53,225 nucleotides of DNA from Paenibacillus artemisiicola (GCF_017652985.1 NZ_JAGGDJ010000039.1:1-53225); one strand, 5' to 3'; shown: positions 1 through 8,548, numbered from the stretch's first letter. The notes: generated by a model from the letters alone, not told the origin. Translations and numbers: made by a program.

Positions 1-239
1 GCGGCTCGGGCGTGACCGTCACAGAAGGCCGGCCGGGCGAGGAGCCGGGCGCGCGCAATCCGCGCGCGCTGCGCAGCTTCGACGGCTTGAAGCCGGGCGA
101 CGCGCTCGTCCATTCGGCCTTCGGCGAAGGCGAATTTCTCTCGGCCGGCCGGGACTACGTCGAGATCCGTTTCGGCATGGGCGTGCGCAAGCTGTCGGCC
201 GCGGCCTGCATCGGCGCGGGCATGCTGACGCGCCGCTAG
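1..239 (+). CDS. C-terminal fragment of an unidentified protein, possibly helicase-related
   Basis: The frame is open from the left edge to a TAG at 237-239, so only the C-terminus is present. A GTG lies at 12, but nothing shows it is the start. About 50 residues form a small beta-rich module (LKPGDALVHSAFGEGEF, then a stretch ending IRFGMGVRKL). It resembles the short C-terminal domain of PcrA/UvrD-type helicases, where a KPGDxVxHxxFGxGxV pattern is common. The helicase link is inference from this motif alone; most of the gene is outside the window. Confidence 0.45.
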   Translation, partial: GSGVTVTEGRPGEEPGARNPRALRSFDGLKPGDALVHSAFGEGEFLSAGRDYVEIRFGMGVRKLSAAACIGAGMLTRR

Positions 240-315
240 CCGCCTTCTTTTTTGGACGCCTCCCGCATAAGCTTGGAAAGGGAACGCGGACAAACGCTCG
301 GAAGGGGGACGCACG

Positions 316-1197
316 ATGCGCAGATGGGGGAGAAGAGGCTGGCGGAGCAGAGGCGTCCGGCGCCGGTCCGGCGGCGCGGCCGGCGGCAAGAAGCCGAACC
401 GCCGCCGGAGGCTCGTGCTGTTTCTCGCGCTCCTCTTTTTGATCTTCTTCTTCCAGACGTTCATCTTCGTCGAGCGGAATTTGCAGAAGCCGCTGATGGC
501 TGTCGCGCAGGTGCGCGTCAAGCAGGAAGCGACGCAGGCGATCAACAAGTCGATTACCGATCAGGTGGCGGAGACGACGAACGCCGACAAGCTGATCGAG
601 TGGAAGACGAACGCCGCCGGCAAAATCTCCGGCTTCATGCTCAATTATTCCGAGCATATGCGAATCACGTCCGAGACGATCGACACCGTGCAGCGGACGC
701 TCGACCGGATGGGGGACATCCCCGAGAAAATCCCGCTCGGCCAGGCGCTGGGCAGCGCGATCATCGCGTCGTTCGGGCCGCGCATCCCCGTCAAGTTCGA
801 ACCGATCGGCGCCGTGAAGGTGGACTTGAACACCCGGCAGAAGGACGCCGGCATCAATATGATTCTCGTGGAAGTGTACATGCACATCGTGGCGGAGGTG
901 TCCATCATCATTCCGTTCGACACGAAACCGGAGCTCGTGGAGACGGAGATTCCGATCTCCTATCTGCTCGTCGTGGGCGACGTGCCGACGTATTATTACG
1001 ACGGGAACGGCAAGCCCGTCGGCGATTCCGCGCCGAACGCGCCGAGCATCGCCATTCCGGCGAATCCCGGCGCCAAGGAAGGCGACGCCGCGGGCTCTGG
1101 CGGCTCCGCGGGGGCAGACGGCGGCTCCGCGCCGGACGAGAACGCGCTGCCGGCGGACGCAGACGCGGGCGCGGACGAGGCGGACGCCGATTCGTGA
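316..1197 (+). CDS. yunB: Sporulation protein YunB
   Basis: A 293-residue protein with an Arg-rich N-terminus, one membrane segment at about residues 35-52, then the YunB domain. The domain shows the family pattern of an FVERNLQKPLMAVAQ helix, an NYSEHMRITSETID segment and a core rich in beta strands ending near VVGDVPTYYYDG. The last 60 residues are a Gly/Ala/Asp-rich tail not needed by the family. YunB is made in the mother cell in Bacillus and is needed for normal spores; its biochemical role is unknown. The ATG at 316 follows GAAGGGGGA. It converges with lytH, as expected from the conserved yunB-lytH-lipA neighbourhood. Confidence 0.9.
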   Translation: MRRWGRRGWRSRGVRRRSGGAAGGKKPNRRRRLVLFLALLFLIFFFQTFIFVERNLQKPLMAVAQVRVKQEATQAINKSITDQVAETTNADKLIEWKTNAAGKISGFMLNYSEHMRITSETIDTVQRTLDRMGDIPEKIPLGQALGSAIIASFGPRIPVKFEPIGAVKVDLNTRQKDAGINMILVEVYMHIVAEVSIIIPFDTKPELVETEIPISYLLVVGDVPTYYYDGNGKPVGDSAPNAPSIAIPANPGAKEGDAAGSGGSAGADGGSAPDENALPADADAGADEADADS

Positions 1198-1211
1198 CGT
1201 CCGGCAACGCG

Positions 1212-1255
1212 AAGAAGAGCGCTTATCGGCTTGGGACCGGATAAGCGCTCTTCTT
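1212..1255. terminator. Bidirectional intrinsic terminator between yunB and lytH
   Basis: A perfect 16-bp stem (1212-1227 with 1240-1255) and a 12-nt loop lie between two convergent genes. The stem ends are AAGAAG/CTTCTT, so both strands carry a U-rich tail. It should end yunB on the plus strand and lytH on the minus strand. Confidence 0.85.
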
Positions 1256-1300
1256 GTTTGTCGCGCGGCTCCGGGAGCGGGGCTGCGCCCAGCCGCGGGA

Positions 1301-2335
1301 TTACCGTCTCCCGGCGCGCAGCGCGCGGCGTTCCTCGGATTCCCACTGCCGCAGGCTCGGATACGGGTCGAAGGACCATTCCACGAGTCCGCGGTCGCGG
1401 TAGATGCCGTAATGCAGATGCGGCGGGAATTTGCCTTGCGTGCCGGGACGGCCGTAGCCCGAACTGCCGACCCAGCCGATCGTCTGCCCCGGCTTGACGA
1501 TGGCGCCGACGGCGATCGTCTTGTCATAGCCGGACAGATGCGCATAGTAATGATAGTAATTGTTGAGGTCGCGGATGCCGATTCGCCAGCCGCCGTAAGG
1601 GTTCCAGCCCTTCACCTCGACAACGCCGAAGCAGGTGCTCCGGACGGGCACGCCGTGGTTCGCGAAGATGTCCGTGCCCTCGTGGATCCGGTAGCCGCCC
1701 CAGCTTCGGCGCGTCCCCCACGTGCCTTTATACGAATAATTGTCGCCGATCGGAAGGGGGAAGGCGTGCCGGAACAGGTCGAGCTTGCCGTACGCCTCGT
1801 ACAGGCGGGAGAACTGCCGGATGCGCTGCACGGCCCGCGTGTTGTGGTAATACTGCCACAGCCCGATGGCGAAATCGTCCTCTTCCGTGCCGTACTGCAG
1901 CAGGTGGTTGGCGACGGCGTACAGCAGGTCGGTATCGTCCGTGCGCCTCGCGAGCCCGTCGCCGTCGCCGTCTTCCCCGAGGCCGTGGAACCAATGAATG
2001 GATAGCGGAGACTGGTCGCCGCTGTCCGGGTTCAGCTCGCCGGCCCACTCCGTGTCGGTGACGAACACGCTGATGTACGGGCCGAGCTGCTCGCGCGTTT
2101 TCGGGCGGGCATTGGTCATCGTCCGCTCGTACTGGTCCACCGCGGCCAACCGATACCAGGGGATGCCCGTCACGACGCTGATCTCGTCGTACAGCACGCG
2201 CCGTTTGGCGTAGATTTCCTCTTGAACTTCCTTTTTCCGGGGCTCCGCCGCGGCCGCCCGTCCCGCGACCGGCTGCAGGAGCAGCGACAGCGCGAGCGGG
2301 AGCACCGCCATGAGGCGGAAAGCATATGATTTCAC
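1301..2335 (-). CDS. lytH: LytH-like sporulation peptidoglycan endopeptidase (M23 family)
   Basis: A 344-residue exported protein: a signal peptide ends near residue 30 (GRAAAAEP), followed by a long helical domain and a C-terminal LytM/M23 peptidase. The zinc-site residues are visible as HEGTD (H218, D222), H266 and HLHYG (H306, H308). LytH of Bacillus is an L-Ala-D-Glu endopeptidase that trims spore cortex stem peptides to single L-alanine side chains. Identity as LytH rather than another M23 enzyme rests on the domain layout and its place beside yunB and lipA. The start is GTG at 2335, nine bases after GGAGG. It diverges from lipA. Confidence 0.85.
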   Translation of the reverse strand: MKSYAFRLMAVLPLALSLLLQPVAGRAAAAEPRKKEVQEEIYAKRRVLYDEISVVTGIPWYRLAAVDQYERTMTNARPKTREQLGPYISVFVTDTEWAGELNPDSGDQSPLSIHWFHGLGEDGDGDGLARRTDDTDLLYAVANHLLQYGTEEDDFAIGLWQYYHNTRAVQRIRQFSRLYEAYGKLDLFRHAFPLPIGDNYSYKGTWGTRRSWGGYRIHEGTDIFANHGVPVRSTCFGVVEVKGWNPYGGWRIGIRDLNNYYHYYAHLSGYDKTIAVGAIVKPGQTIGWVGSSGYGRPGTQGKFPPHLHYGIYRDRGLVEWSFDPYPSLRQWESEERRALRAGRR

Positions 2336-2469
2336 ATGGTTCAGCCTCCAAACATGGGGCCGTCCGTTCGCCGCGCCGATCCGTCGCCGGCGCGCGCCGC
2401 GTCCGGCCGTTGCCTTAAAATGGACGCCTTGAGAAGCGGCGCCTTCCTGCTGTTATGGTTTGCAAATCA

Positions 2470-2497
2470 TTGGTTTTTATCCGAAACATGCTATAAT
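2470..2497 (+). promoter_or_regulatory. Candidate sigma-A promoter of lipA
   Basis: TTGGTT at 2470-2475 and a consensus TATAAT at 2492-2497, separated by 16 bp, lie 40 bp upstream of the lipA ATG. Confidence 0.65.
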
Positions 2498-2536
2498 AAG
2501 ACGGGAATCAGCGAACAGGAAAGCAGGTACAGCGCG

Positions 2537-3427
2537 ATGAAAACCAAAGAGAAGCAACCTAAGCCGGATTGGCTGCGAATAAAATTGACGACGGGCGGCA
2601 ATTATGCCGAACTCAAAGATATGATGCGTTCCAAGACTTTGCATACGGTGTGCGAGGAAGCCAAGTGCCCGAACATTTACGAATGCTGGGCGAACCGGAC
2701 CGCGACGTTCATGATCCTCGGCGATATCTGCACGCGGGCGTGCCGGTTCTGCGCGGTGAAGACCGGGCTGCCGACGGAGCTCGACCTGCAGGAGCCGGAG
2801 CGCGTGGCGGAAGCCGCGGAGCAAATGGGCCTGCGCCATTGCGTGGTCACCTCCGTGGCGCGCGACGATCTGAAAGACGGCGGCGCGAGCATTTTCGTGG
2901 AGACGATCAAGGCGATCCGCCGCAAGCTTCCGCTTTGCAGCGTCGAAGTGCTCATTCCCGATTTCATGGGCAACTGGGACGCGCTGCGGGCGGTCATGGA
3001 TGCCAAGCCGGATATTTTGAATCATAATATCGAGACCGTCGCCCGGCTCTCGGACCGCGTCCGCGCGAAAGCGAAATACGCGCGTTCCATGGAGCTTCTG
3101 AAGCGGGCGAAGGAGATGCAGCCCGACATCCCGACCAAATCGAGCATCATGCTCGGCGTCGGCGAGGAATGGGACGAAATTTTGGAAGCGATGGACGACT
3201 TGCGCGCCGTGGATTGCAATATTTTGACGCTCGGCCAATATTTGCAGCCGTCGCCGAACCATATGCCGATCGCGCGTTACGTGCATCCCGACGAGTTTGC
3301 GAAGCTGAAGGAAGAGGGCTTGAAGCGCGGCTTCAGCCACGTGGAATCGGCGCCGCTCGTTCGCAGCTCGTACCACGCGCACGAGCAGGTGAAATCCGCG
3401 GAGGAAGCCCGCACCGCATCCTTGTGA
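2537..3427 (+). CDS. lipA: Lipoyl synthase
   Basis: A radical-SAM enzyme that inserts two sulfurs into the octanoyl group on lipoyl domains, the last step of lipoate synthesis. The 296-residue protein has the auxiliary-cluster motif CX4CX5C (C39, C44, C50), the radical-SAM motif CX3CX2C (C65, C69, C72) and the C-terminal RSSY whose serine binds the auxiliary cluster. The frame is open back to 2336, but ATG 2537 gives the normal family length, follows AGG at 2525-2527 and lies just after a good promoter. yutD follows after 19 bp, so the two are probably one operon. Confidence 0.95.
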   Translation: MKTKEKQPKPDWLRIKLTTGGNYAELKDMMRSKTLHTVCEEAKCPNIYECWANRTATFMILGDICTRACRFCAVKTGLPTELDLQEPERVAEAAEQMGLRHCVVTSVARDDLKDGGASIFVETIKAIRRKLPLCSVEVLIPDFMGNWDALRAVMDAKPDILNHNIETVARLSDRVRAKAKYARSMELLKRAKEMQPDIPTKSSIMLGVGEEWDEILEAMDDLRAVDCNILTLGQYLQPSPNHMPIARYVHPDEFAKLKEEGLKRGFSHVESAPLVRSSYHAHEQVKSAEEARTASL

Positions 3428-3446
3428 GAAGGAGTGAGAAGCAGCC

Positions 3447-4382
3447 TTGATCCATATTAGCGGCAGAACCTACGCATTAATTCACGAAAACAGAAACGGC
3501 TGGAATCTCGAGGCGTTCCGGGAACGGTACAGCGACGTGCTGGAACGGTACGATTACGTCGTCGGGGATTGGGGATACAATCAACTGCGTCTCAAGGGGT
3601 TCTTCCGCGACGGCCACCCGAAGGCGACGCGGGACACTTTGATCTCCTCGATGGCGGATTATATCAACGAATACTGCAACTTCGGCTGCGCGTACTTCGT
3701 GCTCGAGAAGCAGCCCGGCGGGGCGAAGCAGGGCGAGGACGGCGGTACGGGCGAGGACGGCGTAATCGAGATCATCGAGGTGCCGGACAGCGCCGAGGAA
3801 GCGTACCTGACGGCTTCCCGGGCGATCGCGGCCGCCAAGGCGGTCGAGGCGCCGGCTTCGGAGAACCAGCACGTGAAGTTCATGCCCCGCCACGAGCGGG
3901 ACCTTCGCCGCGAGCAGCAGCGCAACCGGCACCGGGATACGGCGAAGGAGACGGACAAGGAGAAGGACGGCGGGCGCGAGAACCGCAAGCCGGCCGGCAA
4001 GGACCGCGACCACGGAGGCCGGCAAGGCCAGCAGGGCGGACGCGGCCAGCAGCACGATCGGGGCGAGCGCCAGGATCGCGGCGAACGGCAAGACCGGCCG
4101 AACCGGGGCGAGCGCCAGGACCGGTCGAACCATGGCGAGCGCCAGGACCGGCCGAACCATGGCGAGCGCCAGGACCGCGGCGAGCGCCACGAACGAGGGG
4201 AGCAGCGCGGCGAACGTCAGGACCGGGGCGAACGTCCGGAGCGTTCGGACCGCAACCGGGGCAAACGCCATTTCAATCCGAACCAGCAGCATCAGAAGGC
4301 GCCCGTGGCCGCGGCTTCCGAGCCGAAGCCGCAGTCTTCGCAGCCCAAGAACAAAGATTCCGCGCCGAAGCCGCAGCAATAG
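3447..4382 (+). CDS. yutD: YutD family protein with a long Arg/Gly/Gln/Asp-rich repetitive tail
   Basis: Residues 1-90 or so are the YutD domain (NGWNLEAFRERYSDVLERYDY, then VVGDWGYNQLRLKGFF and EYCNFGCAYFVLEK, each nearly as in Bacillus YutD, which is about 100 residues and of unknown function). The other two thirds are disordered and highly charged. From about residue 195 the tail repeats GERQDR with PN(R/H) spacers, giving 9-residue units, and ends in a Pro/Gln/Lys-rich stretch. Start is TTG 3447, ten bases after GGAGTG at 3431-3436; no ATG is available. It probably shares a transcript with lipA. The tail resembles arginine-rich RNA- or acid-binding linkers, but its role is unknown. Confidence 0.85.
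   Translation: MIHISGRTYALIHENRNGWNLEAFRERYSDVLERYDYVVGDWGYNQLRLKGFFRDGHPKATRDTLISSMADYINEYCNFGCAYFVLEKQPGGAKQGEDGGTGEDGVIEIIEVPDSAEEAYLTASRAIAAAKAVEAPASENQHVKFMPRHERDLRREQQRNRHRDTAKETDKEKDGGRENRKPAGKDRDHGGRQGQQGGRGQQHDRGERQDRGERQDRPNRGERQDRSNHGERQDRPNHGERQDRGERHERGEQRGERQDRGERPERSDRNRGKRHFNPNQQHQKAPVAAASEPKPQSSQPKNKDSAPKPQQ
4057..4250 (+). repeat. Degenerate 27-bp coding tandem repeat in yutD
   Basis: Units of 27 bp built on GGCGAGCGCCAGGACCGG encode GERQDR plus PNR, SNH or PNH; later copies are shortened to 18 bp. Codon choice varies little between copies, which suggests recent expansion by slippage or unequal crossing-over. Confidence 0.75.
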
Positions 4383-4403
4383 CCGGCTGGCGCGTCCGAC
4401 GCA

Positions 4404-4440
4404 AAACGGCCATGCGGGCCTTGAGCCTGCATGGCCGTTT
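4404..4440 (+). terminator. Intrinsic terminator after yutD
   Basis: A 12-bp perfect stem (4404-4415 with 4429-4440) lies 21 bp after the yutD stop and ends in GTTTATTTG. Confidence 0.75.
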
Positions 4441-4519
4441 ATTTGCGTTCCGGCTCGTCTCGCGGGAGCCGGCTGGCGCCCGCTGCACCTTCAGGCAACG
4501 GCAAGACCGAACAAGAAAA

Positions 4520-4548
4520 GACCGGGCGCGGTCATCCGCCGCCCGGTC
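4520..4548 (-). terminator. Intrinsic terminator of the ABC exporter gene
   Basis: A 9-bp stem (4520-4528 with 4540-4548) is followed on the minus strand by TTTTCTTGTT, just beyond the stop codon of the exporter at 4580. Confidence 0.75.
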
Positions 4549-4579
4549 CTTTGTTTGGTTCCGGGCGCCTGCCCGGAAG

Positions 4580-6319
4580 CTATAGATACTGCACGTTGTA
4601 GAGGCGGGCATACGCCCCGTCCCGGGCCATCAGCTCGTCGTGCGTCCCTTGCTCGACGATTTCCCCGTGCTCCATGACGACGATGGGATCGGCGTGCGTG
4701 ATCGTCGACAGCCGGTGGGCGACGACGATCGTCGTCCGGTTGCGGGCCAGCTCCGCGAGCGATTCCTGGATCGCGTGCTCCGACTCCAGGTCGAGCGCGG
4801 ACGTGGCTTCGTCCAGCACGAGTATGGCGGGATCCTTCAGGAAGACGCGGGCGATGGCGATGCGCTGCTTTTGCCCGCCGGAGAGCTTGACGCCCCGCTC
4901 GCCGATTTCGGTATCGTAGCCGCGGGGCAGCGACTGGATGAACGCGTGGGCGTTGGCCCGCTTGGCCGCTTCGATCACGGCCTCTTCGGAAGCCTCGGGG
5001 CTCCCGAGCAGAATATTGTCGCGGACGGAGCCGCTGAACAGGATGTTGTCCTGCAGCACCATGCCGATGTGGGCTCGCAGGCTCCGCTGCGCGACGCGGT
5101 CGATCGGCACGCCGTCGATCCGAATGCGGCCTTCCTGCACGTCGTAGAACCGGGCGAGCAGACTGACCATCGACGACTTGCCGCCGCCGCTCATGCCGAC
5201 GAGCGCGGCGGTCGCCCCGCGCGGGATCGTCAGGTTGATGTTCCGCAGCACCCATTCCGTCTCGTGCTGGTAGCGGAACGAGACGTTCTCGAACGCGATG
5301 TCGCCGCGCACCGCCGGCAGCGCCGCCGCGTCCGGCGCGTCCTTCACCTCCGGCTGTTCGTCCAGCAGCTCCATGACCCGCTCGAGGGACGCCGATGCTT
5401 GGGTCAGCTCGGTCGACGAGTTGACCAGCCGGCGAAGCGGCGCGTAGAGCCGGTCCAGGTACCCGTAGAAAGCGACGAACTCGCCGAGGGTGAGCGCCTC
5501 CTTGACGACCAGGTAGCCGCCGGCGGCGAGCACGAGCAGCGGCGCGATCTCGGTCAGCGTGTTGATGATCGACTGCGTGAGGGCGTTCCAGCGGGTCAGC
5601 GCGAACGCCCGCTCGAGGAACGCGTTGTTCCGTTTGCCGAACTGCCGCTCCTCATGGCGCTCGAGCGTGAAGCTCTTGATGACCGGGATGCCGTTCACGT
5701 GCTCGTTCAGATAGCCCTGCATCTCGGCGAGCGCCTGGGAGCGGGATTTGGAATACCCGCGCAGCCGCTTGTACAGCTTCTTCACCGCATAGCCGTAGAA
5801 GGGCAGAATGGCGATGGCGACGAACGTCAGCGGCACGTTCATGCCGAACATGATGACGAGCGCGATGACGAGCGTGAAAATGTCCAGCCAGACGTTCATG
5901 AGGCCGGTCTCCACGAGCGCCTTGGTCTGCTCGGCGTCGTTCATCATCCGGGAGATGATCTCGCCGGACTTGCGGTTCTGGTAGAACCGCAGCGACAGCT
6001 GCTGCAGATGCGCGTACAGCTTGTTGCGCAGGTCGTACAGCACCCGGCTCGTCGTGAACTGGGCGAAATATTGGCGGAAATATTCGATCGGATACCGAAG
6101 GACGACGAAAATCAAAAAGGCCAGCCCGACTGCTTTGAACAGCCGGGCGGTTTTGTCGGCGGCGGGCAGCTTGGCGAGCAGCACGTCGTCGACGACGTAT
6201 TTGATGAACAGCGGCAGCGTCAGCGGAATCGCGAACTTGACGGCGCCGATGAGCAGCGTCAGCGCGACGAGCCACTTGTACGGCTTGACGAGGCGGTAGA
6301 AGGCGCGATACCGGTTCAT
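4580..6319 (-). CDS. ABC exporter, fused permease and ATPase (multidrug/lipid type)
   Basis: A 579-residue half-transporter. The N-terminal 320 residues form a six-helix exporter domain. The C-terminal ATPase has Walker A (GMSGGGKSS, near residue 373), the Q-loop (VLQDNILF), the signature LSGGQKQR, Walker B (ILVLDEATSALD) and the H-loop (VVAHRL). It would work as a dimer, moving a lipid or drug out across the membrane; the substrate cannot be read from sequence. The ATG at 6317-6319 lies one base after the NAD kinase stop, so it is translated from the nadK transcript. Only a weak Shine-Dalgarno (AAGTGA) precedes it. Confidence 0.93.
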   Translation of the reverse strand: MNRYRAFYRLVKPYKWLVALTLLIGAVKFAIPLTLPLFIKYVVDDVLLAKLPAADKTARLFKAVGLAFLIFVVLRYPIEYFRQYFAQFTTSRVLYDLRNKLYAHLQQLSLRFYQNRKSGEIISRMMNDAEQTKALVETGLMNVWLDIFTLVIALVIMFGMNVPLTFVAIAILPFYGYAVKKLYKRLRGYSKSRSQALAEMQGYLNEHVNGIPVIKSFTLERHEERQFGKRNNAFLERAFALTRWNALTQSIINTLTEIAPLLVLAAGGYLVVKEALTLGEFVAFYGYLDRLYAPLRRLVNSSTELTQASASLERVMELLDEQPEVKDAPDAAALPAVRGDIAFENVSFRYQHETEWVLRNINLTIPRGATAALVGMSGGGKSSMVSLLARFYDVQEGRIRIDGVPIDRVAQRSLRAHIGMVLQDNILFSGSVRDNILLGSPEASEEAVIEAAKRANAHAFIQSLPRGYDTEIGERGVKLSGGQKQRIAIARVFLKDPAILVLDEATSALDLESEHAIQESLAELARNRTTIVVAHRLSTITHADPIVVMEHGEIVEQGTHDELMARDGAYARLYNVQYL

Positions 6320-6320
6320 A

Positions 6321-7118
6321 TCACTTCAGTTCGTAGCCCAGGAACGCTTCCCGGACCCGGTTCCAGAACGGGAACGGCCGATAGCGGGCAAAGCTGATTT
6401 TGCGCGAGGACACGCTGCACCGGATGGAACGGATGTCGTCGCGCGTGATGTTCAGGTGGTCGAACGTCAGCTGCAGCCGCTGGTCTTTGCGCGAAATGAT
6501 GTCGCAGTGGTGATGCTGCGGCAGGACGACGGAGGAGCCGAGCGTCCGGTACACCCGGTTGTTGATGGACGCGATTTCGGCAATTTGGAGACAGTCGATG
6601 GAAGGATGGATGACCGCGCCGCCGAGGCTCTTGTTGTAGGCGGTGCTCCCGCACGGCGTCGAGACGACGATGCCGTCGCCGCGGAACATCTCGAAGAGCT
6701 CGTCGTTGATGTCGATCTCCGCGACGAGCGTGTTGTCCACGCCCTTCAGCGTGAATTCGTTGACCGCGATGTAGGTGGACAGGCCTTCGGACGTGTCGAG
6801 CACGATTTCCGCGAGCGGGTAGCGCACGATCTTCGGTTCGTCCTCCGCCATCATGCCGACCAGCGTCTCCAGCTCGTCGGCCTTCCAGTCGGCGAAGAAG
6901 CCGAGATGGCCGGTGTGGATGCCGACGAAGGCGATGTCATCGATCCGGTCGATATGGGTATGAAAAGCTTGCAGCAGCGTTCCGTCGCCGCCGATGGAGA
7001 TGACCGTCTCGGGCCGCTCCTCGTTGCGCTTCAGACCGCGGGCCGCCGCGAGCGTATGGAAATCGGCGGCCAGCTGCTTGGACAGCTTGTCGCCTCTGTC
7101 AATGACGTCGTAATTCAA
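6321..7118 (-). CDS. nadK: NAD kinase
   Basis: Phosphorylates NAD to NADP. The 265-residue protein matches the short Bacillus PpnK form, with GGDGT at residues 43-47, the NE motif (AVNEFTLKG), the GSTAYNKSLGGAVIHP diphosphate-binding segment and the typical FRPFPFW C-terminus. The TTG at 7116-7118 is chosen because AAGGGG lies eight bases before it and the residues after it align with the start of Bacillus PpnK. The longer frame back to 7139 has no ribosome site. It is the first gene of a two-gene unit with the ABC exporter. Confidence 0.92.
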   Translation of the reverse strand: MNYDVIDRGDKLSKQLAADFHTLAAARGLKRNEERPETVISIGGDGTLLQAFHTHIDRIDDIAFVGIHTGHLGFFADWKADELETLVGMMAEDEPKIVRYPLAEIVLDTSEGLSTYIAVNEFTLKGVDNTLVAEIDINDELFEMFRGDGIVVSTPCGSTAYNKSLGGAVIHPSIDCLQIAEIASINNRVYRTLGSSVVLPQHHHCDIISRKDQRLQLTFDHLNITRDDIRSIRCSVSSRKISFARYRPFPFWNRVREAFLGYELK

Positions 7119-7219
7119 AAGTTCTAGCCCCTTCCGCACGGCAGGGCGTTCCGAAGGGACGGTCCGCGCCGCGTTCGGGCGGCGGCCGCTTCGGGGCGCG
7201 TCAGCCGGTTTCTTCTTGC

Positions 7220-7248
7220 ATCATAGCCGAAAACGGGGCCGAACACAA
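7220..7248 (-). promoter_or_regulatory. Candidate promoter of the nadK operon
   Basis: On the minus strand TTGTGT (7243-7248) and TATGAT (7220-7225) are separated by exactly 17 bp, about 100 bp before the nadK start and immediately downstream of the ylbJ stop. Confidence 0.55.
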
Positions 7249-7250
7249 CG

Positions 7251-8330
7251 TTACGCGGCCGGTCCGAGCCATCCCCAAAGCGCGTAAATAAGCGCGGCGG
7301 CGATGAAGCCGTGCAGCAGGCGGGCCAGGAGAAAAGGCTTATAGCGGAGGTCCGTGCGGCTGAGCAGGCTGGCGACCTGGGCATGCACGGACAAGCCGGC
7401 CCAGGAGAGCACGAACGCGGCGATCGCCGCCTGGTGCATGAGCCCGCTGCCCGCGGCTCCGCCCGCTGCGCGCGCGCCGAGCGTCACCTCGAAGAGGCCG
7501 CTCACGACGGCGTCGGACAGCGCGGCCGGCACGCCCGCGAACCCGAGCAGCAGGCGCACCGCGGCGGCAAGCACCTCGATGCCCCCGGTCTGCCGGAGCA
7601 GCTCCATGACGACGGAGAACACGACGACGAGGCCGCCGACGACGATCATGAGGCGCAGCGCGGCCTGCACCGAATCCTGCAGCAGCGTGCCGAGCGAGCG
7701 GCCGTCCAGCATGCGCGCCTCGTGCATGGCCCGGATCGCTTCGGCGAACCGGCCGCGCTTCCATCCGCGGGGAGCCGCCGCCTTCGCCTCGGCGCTGGCC
7801 GGCGCATGGCGATCGTGGAACCGCATCAGCAGCCCGATGATCAGGCCGCCGCCGTAATGCGCCGCGGCCAGCACGGGCGCGAGCGCGGCGCTGTGGAAGA
7901 ACCCGACCGACACGGCGCCGATCAGGAAGATCGGGTCCGAGGTCGTCGTGAAGGCCACGAGCCGCTCGCCCTCGGCGCGGTTGATGAGCCGCTGCTCCCA
8001 AAGCTGGGCGGTCAGCCGCGCCCCGACGGGATAGCCCGACGCGTAGCCCATGGTGACGACGAAGCCGCCGATGCCCGGGATGCGAAAGAGGGGCCGCATG
8101 AACGGATCCAGCATTTTGCCGAAGAAGTGGACGATGCCGAAGCCGAGCAGCAGCTCGGAGATGACGAAGAAGGGGAAGAGCGCCGGGAACAGCACCTCCC
8201 ACCAGATCGAGAGCCCCCGGAGGGACGCCTCGAACGCCTGGGCGGGAAAAGCCGCGAGCAGCAGCGCGAGCAGGGCCGTCGACCAGGCGGGAACGACGGA
8301 CGGACGAAGCAGGAAACGGACGATATGCAA
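7251..8330 (-). CDS. ylbJ: Sporulation integral membrane protein YlbJ
   Basis: A 359-residue polytopic membrane protein with two nucleoside-recognition (Gate) type halves around a cytoplasmic linker rich in Ala/Arg. Recognisable YlbJ stretches are WWEVLFPALFPFFVISELLL, GYASGYPVGARL and FTTTSDPIFLIGAVSVGFF. In Bacillus, ylbJ is a mother-cell sporulation gene needed for heat-resistant spores; its substrate is unknown. TTG 8328-8330 is preferred because AGGAGGGA (8338-8345) sits seven bases before it. The frame extends to a GTG at 8396, but that has no ribosome site. It is transcribed toward nadK, which has its own promoter. Confidence 0.9.
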   Translation of the reverse strand: MHIVRFLLRPSVVPAWSTALLALLLAAFPAQAFEASLRGLSIWWEVLFPALFPFFVISELLLGFGIVHFFGKMLDPFMRPLFRIPGIGGFVVTMGYASGYPVGARLTAQLWEQRLINRAEGERLVAFTTTSDPIFLIGAVSVGFFHSAALAPVLAAAHYGGGLIIGLLMRFHDRHAPASAEAKAAAPRGWKRGRFAEAIRAMHEARMLDGRSLGTLLQDSVQAALRLMIVVGGLVVVFSVVMELLRQTGGIEVLAAAVRLLLGFAGVPAALSDAVVSGLFEVTLGARAAGGAAGSGLMHQAAIAAFVLSWAGLSVHAQVASLLSRTDLRYKPFLLARLLHGFIAAALIYALWGWLGPAA

Positions 8331-8466
8331 AGGGAGTTCCCTCCTATGGGCGAATGGAATCGGGCCTACTACTGCTATATGTTCCGGCGCGGACAATCAT
8401 CACTTGTCCCCGGGGATCTCGTCCGGAAAAGCCCTGAAAATGCCGGGTTTGCGCAAAAATATTTTT

Positions 8467-8482
8467 TTGAGAACGCTTGCAA
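8467..8482 (+). promoter_or_regulatory. Candidate catabolite-responsive element (cre)
   Basis: TTGAGAACGCTTGCAA matches the CcpA operator consensus WTGNAANCGNWNNCAW with one mismatch. It ends 30 bp before the -10 element at 8512, where bound CcpA would overlap the -35 region. CcpA control is inference. Confidence 0.45.
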
Positions 8483-8508
8483 AACCTGCTGTCTTTTTGG
8501 TTGCGATA

Positions 8509-8517
8509 TGGTACAAT
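8509..8517 (+). promoter_or_regulatory. Extended -10 promoter of the 30-residue peptide gene
   Basis: TGG followed by TACAAT forms a TGN-extended -10 element 32 bp upstream of the small ORF; no good -35 is present. Confidence 0.55.
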
Positions 8518-8548
8518 CGGAGTAAGACAAACGCTAGAGGTGATGGGT

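Noticed and set aside
4057..4250. CRISPR-like or regulatory repeats in yutD
   Set aside because: The units are in frame multiples of three and encode a regular peptide repeat, so they are coding.
4640..6397. 585-codon plus-strand frame opposite the ABC exporter
   Set aside because: It is the antisense shadow of a clear ABC transporter gene, with no domain or ribosome site; GC-rich codons leave the complementary frame open.
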